Positions 31,615 to 44,144 of a stretch of DNA of 64,000 nt are shown piece by piece; positions within the stretch are counted from its first letter, which is position 1; the number at the start of each line of letters is the position of its first letter. The position numbers and the translations under genes are program-made. Origin of the DNA: Rhynochetos jubatus. Its lineage: Eukaryota > Chordata > Aves > Eurypygiformes > Rhynochetidae. A model generated the notes under the pieces. It worked only from the letters and a program-made list of their open reading frames with translations. It ran no database searches and was not told the DNA's origin. The stretch spans positions 11,279,170 through 11,343,169 of the forward strand of contig CM050655.1 in NCBI GenBank assembly GCA_027574665.1, in the 5' to 3' direction.

Positions 31615-34600
31615 AAATCCTGACTGAAGCAATATTGTGTGCTTTCTCATGAAATACACTTCCTGGTAAGGAACTCATTTTTTTTTAGTATTGCAGAAAA
31701 TAAGGATAAAATACAGTTTCTGCTTGTTCCTGAGGTTTTAGATGTGGCCAGCTTATTAAAGTTTGCAGTGTTAATACCCAAGGATGTAGTCTGCAGTACG
31801 GCGGGAACGGCAGCGACGATGCGGGCAGGCCCACAGCAGGAGTGAGCCGCGTGGTGATGGCTGAGCAAGGCTGCCCTGCGCCACGCTGCCTGCCGCACGC
31901 TGCCTCTCGGCTCCTCTGCCAGCGGGGTTTGTCACTTCAGATTTAAATCCCCTCCTGTCGGTGGCCAAAAATGATACCCTTCTCTGGAGATGACAGGCTT
32001 CTGGTAGCATGATGATGGGGTAGAGAGAGGGTGATGCCCTTCCACGTGGTACCTTGGAAGTCTGAGGTGATGGGAAGCTCATGCTGCTGCTGCAGTGGGG
32101 AACAGCCCATCTCTCCCGCCCCACGCTGTCACCCATCTAACTGCAAGCAGCCAACACCCTCAGAAATACGCTTTATTAATTCTTAAAAGTGACTGGAGCC
32201 CGTGGAGATAACTCCTTAGGGATAAAGCACAATTGCAAGGGCTGCTTCCCCATGGGCTCTTCCCATTTTGATCCCTTGCAAACCATGGGCTTCCCGCTGT
32301 TGTCAGTACTTGGATAGAGGAGTCCCAGACAACTGGCTTTCACGACTTTCCGACGCTCGTGTTGCAAGCAGCCTGCGTGCCCTCAGCTGAAGCAGCTTTC
32401 TGTGACAGAAGGACGGATGGAGGGATATCAGACCTCGGGGTACCACAAGCTGCTCTAAGGTTCACCGATGTGTTCACGTACGAGCCAGCGTAGGGTGACG
32501 CAACATCCGCTCTGGGTAGGTGATGGGGGGTGTTTTCCCCTTTATTTTTATTTTTTCACTAATTTGTGGTAGGTCTTTGACAGGAGTGAGAGCATCCACA
32601 AAATCATGGAAACTGCAGGATGCTACAGCTGTCTTAAGTTGGGGTTTTTTTAACTAGGGATTGAGTATTTGTGATCTAGGTTCGTGCTAACCGTGTTTCA
32701 TGCTTGTTTATCATTGCCTAAGCGAGTGTGACCTGCAGAGGAGGTGTCCGTCACTGACGACTTCATTACAGCAATACCATCGATTTCTGCCTGAGCTGTT
32801 GGCTGGCGTCGCATAACGTGGTTCTGGCAAGCAGCACTTGCTGCCCGGTTGAAGGAAGCGCTGGTACGTTCCGAGCCCTCTTGATAATACTGCGGCGGCG
32901 TTTGTGGGTACGCGCGGGCTGTGCAGTGCTTGCTGCCTGGTCGGTACTGCTGAAGCTCGAAGAAGCCGTCACGAACTGCAGGGAGCGCGGGTCAGTGATA
33001 GGTAGGCTGTTGGCTGTAAATCCTCTAAGCAGAGGGCAGTGGAACCTGTGCACAAGAGAGGGAGGTGGCACTGAAAAGCCCCAACTCCTCCTTCTGCCTG
33101 AGTGGCGTCTGTTGGTTTGTGTAAATCTCCTCTTTGAGAACTGGTGTAACGCGCGGGCAACTTGCGCAGACGCCTCGTCTACCCTGTCCGCAGTTAGATT
33201 CACTGGGAAGGCCCACTTCAGTGACAGCTTTTTGTCCTGTTCCTTATGGAGATGCCTGCTGCAACTGCTTGGAGTTCTTATGCCTACAATAGCTGCTTCC
33301 TTTTGCAATTAATATCACAGTGAGGTTCTGCACAGACAGAAACCGCATTAACCAAATAGGAAGGGAGCATAAACCAGCGGAGCGGTTAAAGGTACCAGGA
33401 AACAGAACGTAGTGCCACGCGAGGTGCTACCAGTTGGGGTGCAAGACAGGTACGTGTATCCGTGTTTAATCGCGGTCCCTGCACAAACGCTGCACGTCAG
33501 TTCCAAAGGCTGGTTTTCTAGGGAGGCATTTACAAGTTACAACCTGCTTGTTTTCGTGTCTCCTTACGTTGTCGCTTTTTCATACGCCTGACCTTAGCTA
33601 AGGCTAACAGCATTAACGGTATTTTTGCCTGGAAGTATGATGCATTCGTGTGGATTATCACTAAGCAGAAAGAACTTTTCCATTGGAAAGCAGAGGAAGC
33701 TAAATCAAATCAAGTAATTTTGAAGTGTCCGCTTTAGACAAACGGCATCTAAATCCTCCCTGCTTTAGGGCCGCTTCCCTGCACGGGCTGATACCAGTGA
33801 GGACACCGCTCCACTGAGCGCACACGCTGGCCTTTCAGCTGGAAGCTGAAGTGCTGAATCTGCTGATTTATTTCATTCGTCAAAGCATCTTGGCACACCG
33901 GATGCGATACAGATACTGTATAGATCAAAGTGTTTCAGCACGTCACGACGTTCATTTTGCTAAGATTTGAAGATTTACCTTTTCAAAATTAAAGGTTAAG
34001 AAAATTGCCTTGAATAGCTAAATCCTGTTATTGAATAATGATAAGATTTTCCTTAATGTGCTAAGAATTGATTGGATCTAAACCAAAATGTCATAGAAAT
34101 AAATTAAGGTAATTGTAAGTGTTTCACACCTTTTTATATAAAGGATAAGGTTCTAAAAAAATCATATTTTCAAATCCAGAGCTAACTCTACCTTCCAATG
34201 CCTGCATTGTAAGGTAATTATCCTGTTGCAGTTTAAAGTCATTATTTTGCCTGTTGCCTGAGGAATTTTACAGCAGAACAGTATTAATAAGATGCCAGGA
34301 GTACAAATTTCATAGCTTAATCTCTGTCGTAAACGGCACTCCTATAAACAAAGTGGCATTTTCATTCATAATTACTTGACCTACTGCAAATGTGGGTCAG
34401 GAATGACAGGATGTTTGCTTCTACGTTTTGTGGAAAATCAAAAAATTCATGTGTTGAGGAGAAAAAAAACCCCAAAAGCGTTTTCTGGGCAAGGATTGCA
34501 CGTACCGTAACTTTGAGAAAAGGAGGGTTCTAATTCTTCCGTGTTGTAAATCTCAGCTAAGTGGCATTTAAACTGTACCGTTGGTGATGACAATTCCCTG

Positions 34601-35652
34601 GGCATTGATGATGAAAAAAGGACCTGCTGATTGATTGGGCCCATCCCTCCCTCATTCCGCCAACTCCATGTACACAAAAACCAGCAGCCAAACCCAGCAG
34701 ATTAAATTTGAAATGCAATAGAGTTGGAGCTCATTTTTCCCCCCCTTTCTGAAACTTGACCGTTTGATTGCAGGCAATCATGAGGACTAGATGTTTTAAA
34801 CGACAATTAAGTACCCCCTGAAGTCATCTGTCTGGCTCTAACTCTTTTGACCAGCTTATTTTTTGATTTCTTCTTTTTTTTTTTTTAAGTTTTTAGAGTC
34901 TTAAAACTGGTTGTCAGTCATTAGCATGTGAGAGCTGGAAACACTGAGATGAACCTGCACCTTCTGCCTGTCAGTTTTGGAAGGGTTTTGTTACCCTGAC
35001 TGACAGCGGGAACCTCCTTTGCCTGCTAGGAAAGCTTTTGGCTCCAGTAGTTTGAAGGGCTTCAAGGCTAATCAAATTCCTGTTTGCTTTAAACAAGCAT
35101 CCCCCTCTTTTTGCCTCAAATCTTGATTACATGTGACCTTCGGATAGCTTCAAAATGTTAATAAATTACTTTGAGATTGGTTTCTGCTGCAGGCCGGTAA
35201 AATCTCCTGGCAGATCCGTGTAAAACTGTACCCATGAAAAATGTTCAGGCTGTGACCGAAGTAATGCATTTGTGTACTTAAACGAGGAGGCGAAAGCTGT
35301 GCTGTTCTGAAAATTTATGTGGCGGTGAGCTCAGAGAGCTGCAACTGCAGGGAGTGAAATCCGCCTTTGGATTCCGATCTCTGGTAACACGCGGCCGTGC
35401 GCGGGGGTGTGCGGGTCACAACGACCAGCATCTTGAAACAAGTGACGCCGGGTGTTGTCTGCCGCCTTAGCCTTGCTGCAGGGCTGAGACGTACCGCAAG
35501 CAGTAACTAGTGGCCGAAGTAGCCTAACGTTGTAGTTAGTGTCTTGAAATATTTCCAAAAATGAATATTCGGAACATCTCCCGGTGGGAGAAACTGGCTA
35601 CAGAGGGCAAGAATGAGCCGGGAGGAGGGGAGGCACACGCACGGGTCCCCGC

Positions 35653-35862
35653 TCAGTCAGCCTCCAGCAGACAGAGGCAGCACTTCTCGTAGCAGAGGTA
35701 CAGCGCAAACGCCGCAAACCAGACCTGGTGGGTGAAGCGCATCTGCGTTTCCTCCCGCTCCAGAAGGTGTTCGTTCCTTCCAAGTGCCTCTCTCTTTACC
35801 CCAGTGCTGGCTTCATCTCCGTTCCGCGCTGATGGCCTCGCTGCCGCTGGCCCCTCAGACAC
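35653..35862 (-). other. Short minus-strand frame with coding-like codon use, unknown
   Basis: The frame ends ...HQVWFAAFALYLCYEKCCLCLL-EAD followed by TGA. Its last 36 codons favour G or C at the third position (CTG, GAG, CGC, TTC, ACC, CAC, CAG, GTC, TAC), unlike the AT-rich surroundings. I do not recognise the protein. An ATG at QMRFTHQ would give a 29-residue peptide; otherwise it would need an upstream exon. It could be a terminal exon of a minus-strand transcript or a chance frame in a CpG-richer block. Confidence 0.2.
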
Positions 35863-38784
35863 GTCTAGCCGATGATCTCAGCCTCCTCCCGCAGGTTCGC
35901 CCTGTCTGTGAGAGGAGTCGTAACTCAGCCCCCCGGCTGGCTCCGGCTAAGCCTCCGTGGCACGCGGAGCGCCCGTGGTGACCGTGTGTGCCAGCTGCGC
36001 TCAGTGGCTTTGCAGTATCGAGTGCGCTGTCAGCTTCAGACCCGTTTTCTTAAGACTTGGGCTAATCAGTCCCCAGTGATGTGCACTCCTCGCTCTTCAG
36101 AGGCAGGCCCTTCCCTTGCTGCAAGGCGCGAGGGTGGTAACGCGTGAGGATTGTGACTTGCTGGCTGGATTGAGTAAGAAACGACAGGTGGGATTTATTT
36201 CTCACTTGCCAAACACCTTTATGGAGTCTTAATTTTTTTCCGTTAATTAGCTTCAGTGACAGCCTTGCACTGCACTGTGCGCATCCGGGGGAATGGGGCT
36301 GCGGAGGAAAGCTCTGTTCGTTAAGGCAGCGTCTGTAATTGCCTTCGGCTGCCACCGCCATGGCGCTAAAAATCCAAAGCCAGCATCATTACAGTCCAAA
36401 ACTCATCTCACCGTGGGCTCTGCCTTTCACTTAATGATGTTCTTCCTGTGGCGTACTGTGCGCCGAAGGTGACGCTGTGATTGATCGGGCTAGGATTTCA
36501 CGCAGCTCAAAACGCTTTGAAATGGAGCTTTAGCAATGCCGCTGTCCCAGTAGCGAGACGAGCCCCATCCACTGGCCTGCAGAGAAGGCTAGAGAGCTGG
36601 GCGCCGTTACTGCGTCCTGAGCACCACATCTGCCTCCTGTTTCTGAGCTCTGCATCGATGGGTGAAGGCTTTGTGAAACAGGAGGACCTGTGTGACGGCC
36701 TGAACCGCAGGGCAATCTATTCTGAAAGGAATTGAGAGCAGTTAGAATGCCGGAGTTGGTAAAACAAGCTCAAACCAACATGCTGGGGGTAAGTTGTTGC
36801 CTAACAGTGGCATTATTTTTCTGAAAATCTGTTGGATGATGTGGTGGCTGCCAGCGCATCGACAGTCCACGTGAAGCATGAGCAGTGAGCTCACCTTGGT
36901 AACTGAGAGACGCTCGGACTATTTCTTACTTTACTGGAGAACAATCGTACGGTAAAATACAGGCAACAAAAATTAAGGGAAGCGTGGAGCTGTTTCATCT
37001 GTGAACAAGAATCGCTGTAATACTGTCCCGCTGTGTCCAGCACTGGGACTGTAATGCTTCCCAATGGCCACCGTCAGGACAATGAGAAATGATTGTTACT
37101 CTGCATGGGATAGATTCGGTATCTCCAGCCCACCCTTGAGCCCCTGGATGTTTTACATTAACACTTTTGCTGAAGGTCCCTGTGGCTCAGGCACCAGAGA
37201 AGGGGTTGGGGGCGGCAAGAGGAAAGTGTTAGAAAGAAATAACGAAGTTTTATCTGTACAACATGTTTGGAGAGCAGCTTCAAAGGATCCCATTAAAACA
37301 AACAAACCCCAAGAAAACCAGATACGGTGCCGAACAGAAATAAACAGAAAAGCCTGTTTAGTTATTGCAAAGTAACTCGGTGGGGACAGTTCATCTAAGG
37401 GAACTCTACCTTTGAGGCACAACATGGTGTTGATTAGTGCATATAAACCTCTTCAAGAGTCACCTTTCAGCAATTACAATCAGACACTGCCACTGTGGCT
37501 TCAAAAGCTTCATTAGCAAACCCTACTCCCAGTGAGAGCTGCAGACCTCAGATACCCCAGAAGTTTTACCTGGTGGAGAACTGTCTTGCCTTATTTATTT
37601 TCTTTCAAACTTGAAAGAAGTGAGCAGATAATTACACATTCCCTCATCAGGATAACTAGCATTAAAAATGAAAATAGATCCTCCTGAAGAAAACACAGCC
37701 AGTGGCATAGGAGCTGAGGGGATTTTGCAGTTGAGTGTGATGAAGTCAGGGTTCCTTGATGCTTTATTTTCACCTAAAGGGGCAATCTGCAAAAGGGCAG
37801 TGGGTTTAGCTGTAGCTGGAAGAAACAAAAATTTTTCTATTTTTGTTAGGATTCTCTTATGAAACACCTGCAAATGTTGAAAGCAATTTTCTAGCAGTTT
37901 TCTCCTAATCCACTGGTAAATTAGAAGAAACAGTATTTTCACTTCTTTCTTAGTTAAGGAAAGTGCAGTTGGCAGTGCTTTGTTCACCGTCAACATGCCA
38001 AATGCTGGCAGGCTTTTTTTCAGTGCCAGTGGTGATCGACTTCCACAGTTAGTGGGAAAACTTCTTGCTGTTTCTGCTGCCAGCATGCTAACTTCCCGTT
38101 AAAATACCAGGACAAATTAAGTTTAGTGCTCTTGCTAATTTCAGCGTGAATTCATTATTTGGCAGCTATAATAAATGTCATGTGCTAGAGTTCCTCCCTC
38201 ACCTACCCCTCTTATGACTCACTCCCCGCTTTGTATATGCTGTTGTTCCTTGTTTACTCTGAGATTTTAATGATAATACTGTGAGATATCAGAGCAATAA
38301 TTACAACAACAGTTGCCTTTGTTCTTGTAGTGGGGTAATTTATTAGGAAAGACTTGTGAGACAGCCAGGTAGAAGTTGTGTTTTCCTGATTTTCATTCGA
38401 CTCTAGCCGTGTCCCGTGTCTCTCTTTAACAGATCCATGGCCAGACAAACGGGCTCCTGCAGTTTGATTCTACCCAGGAACATGTTTGGAGAACAAGGTC
38501 ACTTGAAAAGAACCTGTTGGCCAGAATCAGTTGAGGAGCAGTCTTCAGAGATCTTGGTCTTCCAATAGAACACTCTCTACTTCGAAGCTACTGTTTCCTC
38601 CAGAGCAATGCAGCCTGAAAATTTAGAAGAGAGAATAATTAAAAGCAAGATGCTGTCCACACAAAATGATTGATATGAGTTTGTGTGTTGACCAAGTACC
38701 GACTGCATGCTTAACCTCAGATCTGACGTGACTTCTGGTGTGAAATTGGTACAAGTCACAGATGCTTCAGTCAGGCTCAAAGGA

Positions 38785-39065
38785 ATCTTGCAGGTCATCC
38801 GGGGCAGCTCCTGCTTAAAGCAGGATCAGTGCTGGAGTCAGATGAGGCTGTTCAGGGCTTTGTTTGGTTGGGTCTTGAAGCCTCCAAGGCTAGAGGATCC
38901 ACCGTGTCCCTGGGTTCCTGATATTGCAGTATTTGTTTATCCTCTGAGTGAAACATATTTCCCTTGTATCTGTGCTGAACCACCCTTGTTTCACCATCTC
39001 TCATCTTCCTGCTGTGCAGCATTTTGAACAGCCTGACTCTGCTGGCTCTGTCTTCCTGCTGACTC
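38785..39065 (-). mobile_element. Old CR1 LINE fragment
   Basis: Read on the + strand it shows degenerate versions of antisense CR1 words in order: ggtcatccggggcagctcct, gcttaaagcaggatc, gtcttgaagcctccaaggct, gtatctgtgctgaaccaccc, gaacagcctgactctgctgg. Divergence is much higher than in the other CR1 copies here, so it is an ancient insertion. The right border is unclear. Confidence 0.7.
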
Positions 39066-42000
39066 CCCTAAAGTTATCCCTAGGGCTGAGGAAAGGCCTT
39101 CCTTCCAGCTGCTGGCTGTGCTGCCTCTGGCCAGCCCAGCATGCTCCTGGCTTCCCTCGCTGCCTCACGCTTCACCTGCCCAATGCAAGAAGCAGTGTGT
39201 TTTTCTGCCCCTCAGACACCCAGCATCCCACGTCTCCTTTACCACGGGGAGTTTATTCGGGGGATTCAGGGATGTTCCTGAAGTTTGCGGCACACAAAGC
39301 CAAGGTTTTGGCAAGCAAAGGGAAGGGAAATAACACATGTGAAGTTCTTTACGCAAAGGGCGCTGCAGGAGGTGTCAGAGGTAATTAATATGCTTCTCCC
39401 ATGTAGGACTGGGGACAAACCCCTGATAAACACCAGTTGGCAAACAAAGGAAGATAAAAGAGACTGGGGGAAAGCACCGCCGCAAACGGAAATTTGCTCG
39501 CTTCATCAGGGTCACGGTTTCACCTGTTGACTTTGTAGCAGTAAAATGTGCTAAACGTGGCTGTGCAGCTACAACAGAGGAGTAGCAGGGAAGGGTATTC
39601 CCAGATGCTGGAACCCAGCTGAGCCAACTACTGAGAACATCAGCATGGAGCACTGCGTTGTTCCAACAGGCCGCCTGCTGGTGCCTAGGCATGTGCCATT
39701 TTAGGGAGCGTAATATTCACCACCAAATGTAGGGCCGTTACCCTGGCAACGCAGCAGCTCGAAGCTGATGTGTACTAGTGCTACCAAAACCCATCTTTCT
39801 GCTGAATGCCGAGCCGTCTGCTGGAATAACAACAAAAGCTGTGGAGCAAACCCAGGGAAGTTTGAGTTAGAGATCTGCCAGAGGAGCTGCCTGGCAGCAC
39901 TCGGCAGTTGTCAGTTCCTGCTAAAAGTAATCTGGTTCCTCCTGAAAACACGGTATGAACTCCAGGCTGAAAAGCGCGTTTACAATTAGTATCTTTTCAC
40001 ACTAATGGACATAAGCGGAGCGCTGCCAGCGCAGGGCAGGATGCTGGATACCGCACCGGAAGACTATGGCACGCGATGATAGCGGAGAGTGCTGGGCTGG
40101 GACTGGAAGGAGAAAGGTCTTACACCCTGAGGGTGCAAAGCAAGAATTGGTGGTTACCTTCCTGTGTGAGCTGCTCGAGCTGTAGAGCGATTCTGGGGGA
40201 AAGGGTCAAAGCAGCTGCAAACAACCTGAGAGACGTACCCTGCCCAGGAAGGGCTTCTGTGCTCGGCACAGGGGCTTCATCTGGGTGCCTGCCAGGTTAA
40301 TTTCAGGGTACTCCAACTGAGAGGGTTGCAGAAAAGAGGGAGAAAAGTTGTACAAGGAACTGGTGCAGATCCCAACTGGAAGAGTGAGTGCTGTTACGCT
40401 GCTACTGTTTATAGGGATTTAAAAGGGATTTTAGCATTTATTTGAAACGCCTACCTAGGATAAGGTAGCAAAAACCCCAACGCCTCCCCTTTGAAAACTG
40501 ACTGCATCATTTGTTGGAGCCACTTGGTCACGGATGGTCTAAGGTTTTTAAGTCTCAAATGTAACCGTTAGACAAGCCTAATGACCAGAGCCCCGTAGGA
40601 CATGCACTGCGTTTAGGCTCAAAGTGAGAGGGGGCTTCACCGTTTCCAAATTGCCTCGCTTTGTGTCCGTTTGCAGCCTTCGTGTGTAATAAACGCACTG
40701 GGAAATAAAGCAAAATGGAGTTCCTGTGCTTGGCTTCGGAGAACTTCTGGTAAACACTGTCTCTAGTGGAATTACACTACGGATAACAATGAAGAGTTGC
40801 CAAAAATACATAAACGTACCTATCTCAGGAGGGGAAGCTATTAATGAGATTGTCCTTCTATGAGTAGTCCTGTATCCAGACCACCTCCTATGAGATTGCC
40901 CTTTGAAGAAACAAGCCTACTGAGAAGTCACGCTGCGTCGGGGAGAGAGTTGTGTGAAGCAATTAACCACAGGAACCGCAGTGCTGATTGCAAGTAGCTG
41001 CTGATCCGGCAAGGAAAACCGATGTACCAAAACCAAGCGAAGACAGGGGCAAGGCATTAGAGAGTCATGCAGTACCGTACCGTGGAACAAACGATGGGTC
41101 ACATTGTGCCCCCAGTGCGCAACATGACGTGATTCCAAAACCAGCTTGGTTCTAGCTTTAAGATGTGCTTTGGTTTGTTCCCATAGGTTGGTTCTAGTTT
41201 TGTCAACTCGTGCCTGAGTTAAGACATAAAAGAGGCAGGAGAAAGTAAGAAAGCATGTCAGATTCACACTGACGTGCTAGAGAAAGTAAGGATAAGTATC
41301 AAAATAAATCATGGTGAGACAGCGTGTCTTTCAGCACAACAGATAGCTTCACATCCGACTTTTAGCTCAGGGGTACTGTTGTGTCTATCCCATGTTACAC
41401 ATTTTATCCAGTGCAGAACTTCCCTAACGAGTAACCCTTTTTCAGTGCAGAGCTGGCGTGAGAATGATGCTAAGCAAGCTGGCAAACTTGGCTCTGTGTC
41501 TGCTAGGAATGGGAATTTTTCTAAGTTTTCATTCCACTGACGGACTCCCATTCCAGCCAAATTCAAAGCGTGATAGTTCAGCAGGAAGCAAAGCCAGCGT
41601 GTCTATCTTCCTTTGGGTGGTGGGAGGGAGAGCTGAGTAAACGGACACGTAAATGGGCAGGTAAACATGAACTGCAATTGGAAATCGTAAGAATTAAAAC
41701 TAGAATCATGAGCAAAGAGCCGATTGTCCATCACAGGGGCTCGCTGGAGAGCAAGCATGAGTGGTAAGAAGGTACGGCTCGGGAGGCGCAGGCCAGCGGC
41801 AGAGCGACGCCGGATGAGTGTAAACCAGCAGCAGTAAGGCAATGCCTCAGCGCTGCAAGAGCTGGTGGGGCAGGCGCCGAAAGCTGAGCGGGAGAGGCAG
41901 GAGGGAAATCCAGTTACAACAAATATTGGAGATTTTGGGCATTGCTCCAAAGAGCAATAAACCAGAATTGTGCTGTTTCAAGCACGCAAATTCCCACTGC

Positions 42001-43979
42001 GTGAAGTATTGAAAAAAGAAAAAGATAAATATTGTGAAACTGGGCAAAGGCTGCAGGGAACAACATAAGCACCTGAAACATACTGGAATACCTTAGTGCC
42101 TGTCCAAGCGCATTTACCCCGTTCACTGCACTGATATTCAAAGTCAGATCTGACATGTGGGTTTCCCTCTGCAGTGGAGGGGAGGTCTGCTTGTCCTCAC
42201 TATAATTTTTAATTGAATTTATGTTCGGTCAGCATAACATGATTGCTCTAAAGATGGCTTCTGTCTGCTCATAATAAGGTTAAAACTCAGTTAGTAGCTG
42301 CAGCATCTAACAACATTTCACCACTTGCCAGAAGGCTCAACCAGCATCTGGCTAGCTGCAAGTAACCTGTTCAGCACGCGTTTCATGCTGCAGTGGCGAC
42401 AGGCTCCCCCAGCCAGCGCGGCCGTCCCCCTCCCCGACAGCACCGTCCACTGGACGGGCTGTCCCGGCAGTGCTTCCTGTCACTTCTCTCTGCACAATCT
42501 ATTCCCAGCACCAAATCCCCATCACAAAAACGATCACACAAAATCATTCACACCTTCACTTCGCAGTATTTATCAGTTTCTCAAAGACGGGCGGCTGCTA
42601 GGAAAACTGCTGAGATAATAATAGGGCTCTTGATTTATTTATGTGAGGATTAAGATTTTTTTTTAATCTAGAAAAAGTTAATTTTACTTCAATCAACAAC
42701 TGTAATAACCAAAAAGCCCCGTGAAAACCTGTGTGACCATTAGGAGACAAAGCCCCGGATGAAGCCTGCTGTGTTCCCTCCTAAGGTTTTTAGTTTCCAC
42801 CTTTTTTTCTGCCCGCCTGACCCTGACAAACTCATTTTTGCAGTGTGCCTGTAGCACAAAACAAACGACAGCTCTTTTTCTTTCATCCTTCCTGTTAAGG
42901 TGTGCCCAGTTTTCCCATTACTTGTGGATTTATCCATAAAATTATCAAACATTGGTATTTATGTGATGGTGTCAGTATTTACCTGAGTATCTGTTTCAGT
43001 GTCTGTAGAGGCGACTGGCCTGGACTGTATGTACCGTGTAACTTGATTAAAAGGACGTAAATAACTAATACTTCATGTTGTGAATTATTACAGAAAATGC
43101 GTAGACATTTGTTATTTGAAGACGTCCAGGTCAGAAGAAGACTTGGAAAACATTAATAAAAATTCTGCCAGCAAAACACTTAAAATGGTATTGTCTTGCA
43201 TTTTGTATTTGCCTACATAACCTGGGACAGTAACTCGCCCGAAAAACGCCCCCAGCGTAGTTCCAGTCGTTTTGCCAAGGTCTACTACTTTCAGTCTAGT
43301 TTATGTACAGATTTTGGAGAGCGAGCGCGTGTCCTTGGAACACTTTACATCCCCTTGACGACTCCTCCAGTCATTCCTGGCCGGGAGCTGGGTGAACAAC
43401 TTGTTCTTCCGATGCGTTTTCCTTCCCTGCTCCCTTCACAGCTCTTCGCCTGATCAGCGCTTTCGCCTGTGTTTTCAATGAGAACTGCCGGGCAGGGATC
43501 ACCAAAGGCCTTTCTACGTACACTTAAGGTTTTACTCTGCCGTTAGCGTCAAGTGCCACTGCCACCTGGGCGCTGGTGTCTGTACAGGCCTGCAGGCAGA
43601 CCGGAAGGAGGTGCGGCACGCGGTCAAGGCCGCGAGAATCCTTTATGCCCCTGCGGTGCCTCACGCCGTGCAGCTGTGAAGGTGTCTGCTCCCACCACCA
43701 CCTTTCTTGACAATCCCTCAGAAACCGTGCAACGGACGTTCGTTTCATCCCGTTCCCCTTCCTGCCGGGTGCATCTCCCGCTGTGGGCACGCCACGGCGG
43801 TGACGCGCCCCGGATGGGGCTGCACCCAGCGCAGCGGTGCTCTGCGTGCCGGGTGGGGTGACTGGCGCAACCGCGGGGCTTCCAGCCATGCCCGGCTCCT
43901 TGTTCCAGCACAGCAGCACCAAGACATTCCCCGGCGTCGCACCTGGGCGACACCACCGGCCTCGGCGGGCCTCGGCCCC

Positions 43980-43988
43980 AAGATGGCG
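43980..43988 (+). promoter_or_regulatory. YY1-type motif AAGATGGCG
   Basis: This matches the YY1 core AAnATGGCG. In vertebrate promoters it typically sits shortly downstream of the start site on the sense strand, which would put the OGDHL start near 43.95 kb. Confidence 0.45.
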
Positions 43989-44024
43989 CCGCGGGCGGTC
44001 GGTGCTGAGGGGCTTGGGCTGTGG

Positions 44025-44048
44025 GCGTGGCCCGGGGCGTGGCCCGGG
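44025..44048 (+). repeat. 12-bp perfect tandem duplication (GCGTGGCCCGGG x2) with GC boxes
   Basis: Two adjacent identical 12-mers create two GGGCGTGGC KLF/Sp-type sites in the CpG island. Confidence 0.6.
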
Positions 44049-44136
44049 GCGCGGGCGCGGCGGTGCGTGGGACAGCGCCCCGCGGCCCCGCCCCGCCGTG
44101 ACCTCAGCTCGCGCACCGGGCGCCGCGGCGCGCGGC

Positions 44137-44144
44137 TCACGTGA
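44137..44144. promoter_or_regulatory. Palindromic E-box TCACGTGA
   Basis: TCACGTGA is the core recognised by USF and MiT/TFE (CLEAR-type) bHLH-Zip factors. It lies six bases before the candidate first-exon donor. Binding is inference. Confidence 0.5.

Larger units (their letters stand above)
28911..43719. other. PARG-OGDHL intergenic spacer
   Basis: About 15 kb with no gene I can recognise on either strand. It contains an old CR1 fragment (38785-39065), CpG-richer stretches at about 32.4-33.5 kb and 35.3-36.5 kb, and an AT-rich block at 33.88-34.42 kb. Frames of 100-180 codons in the CpG-richer parts start with GTG or TTG and overlap on both strands, so they look like chance. A minus-strand frame at 35653-35862 is listed separately. 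Confidence 0.6.

Noticed and set aside
32766-33312. Opposing frames of 180 (minus) and 164 (plus) codons
   Set aside because: They overlap on opposite strands, start at non-ATG codons, and show no domain or membrane pattern. Kept only as a CpG-rich block.
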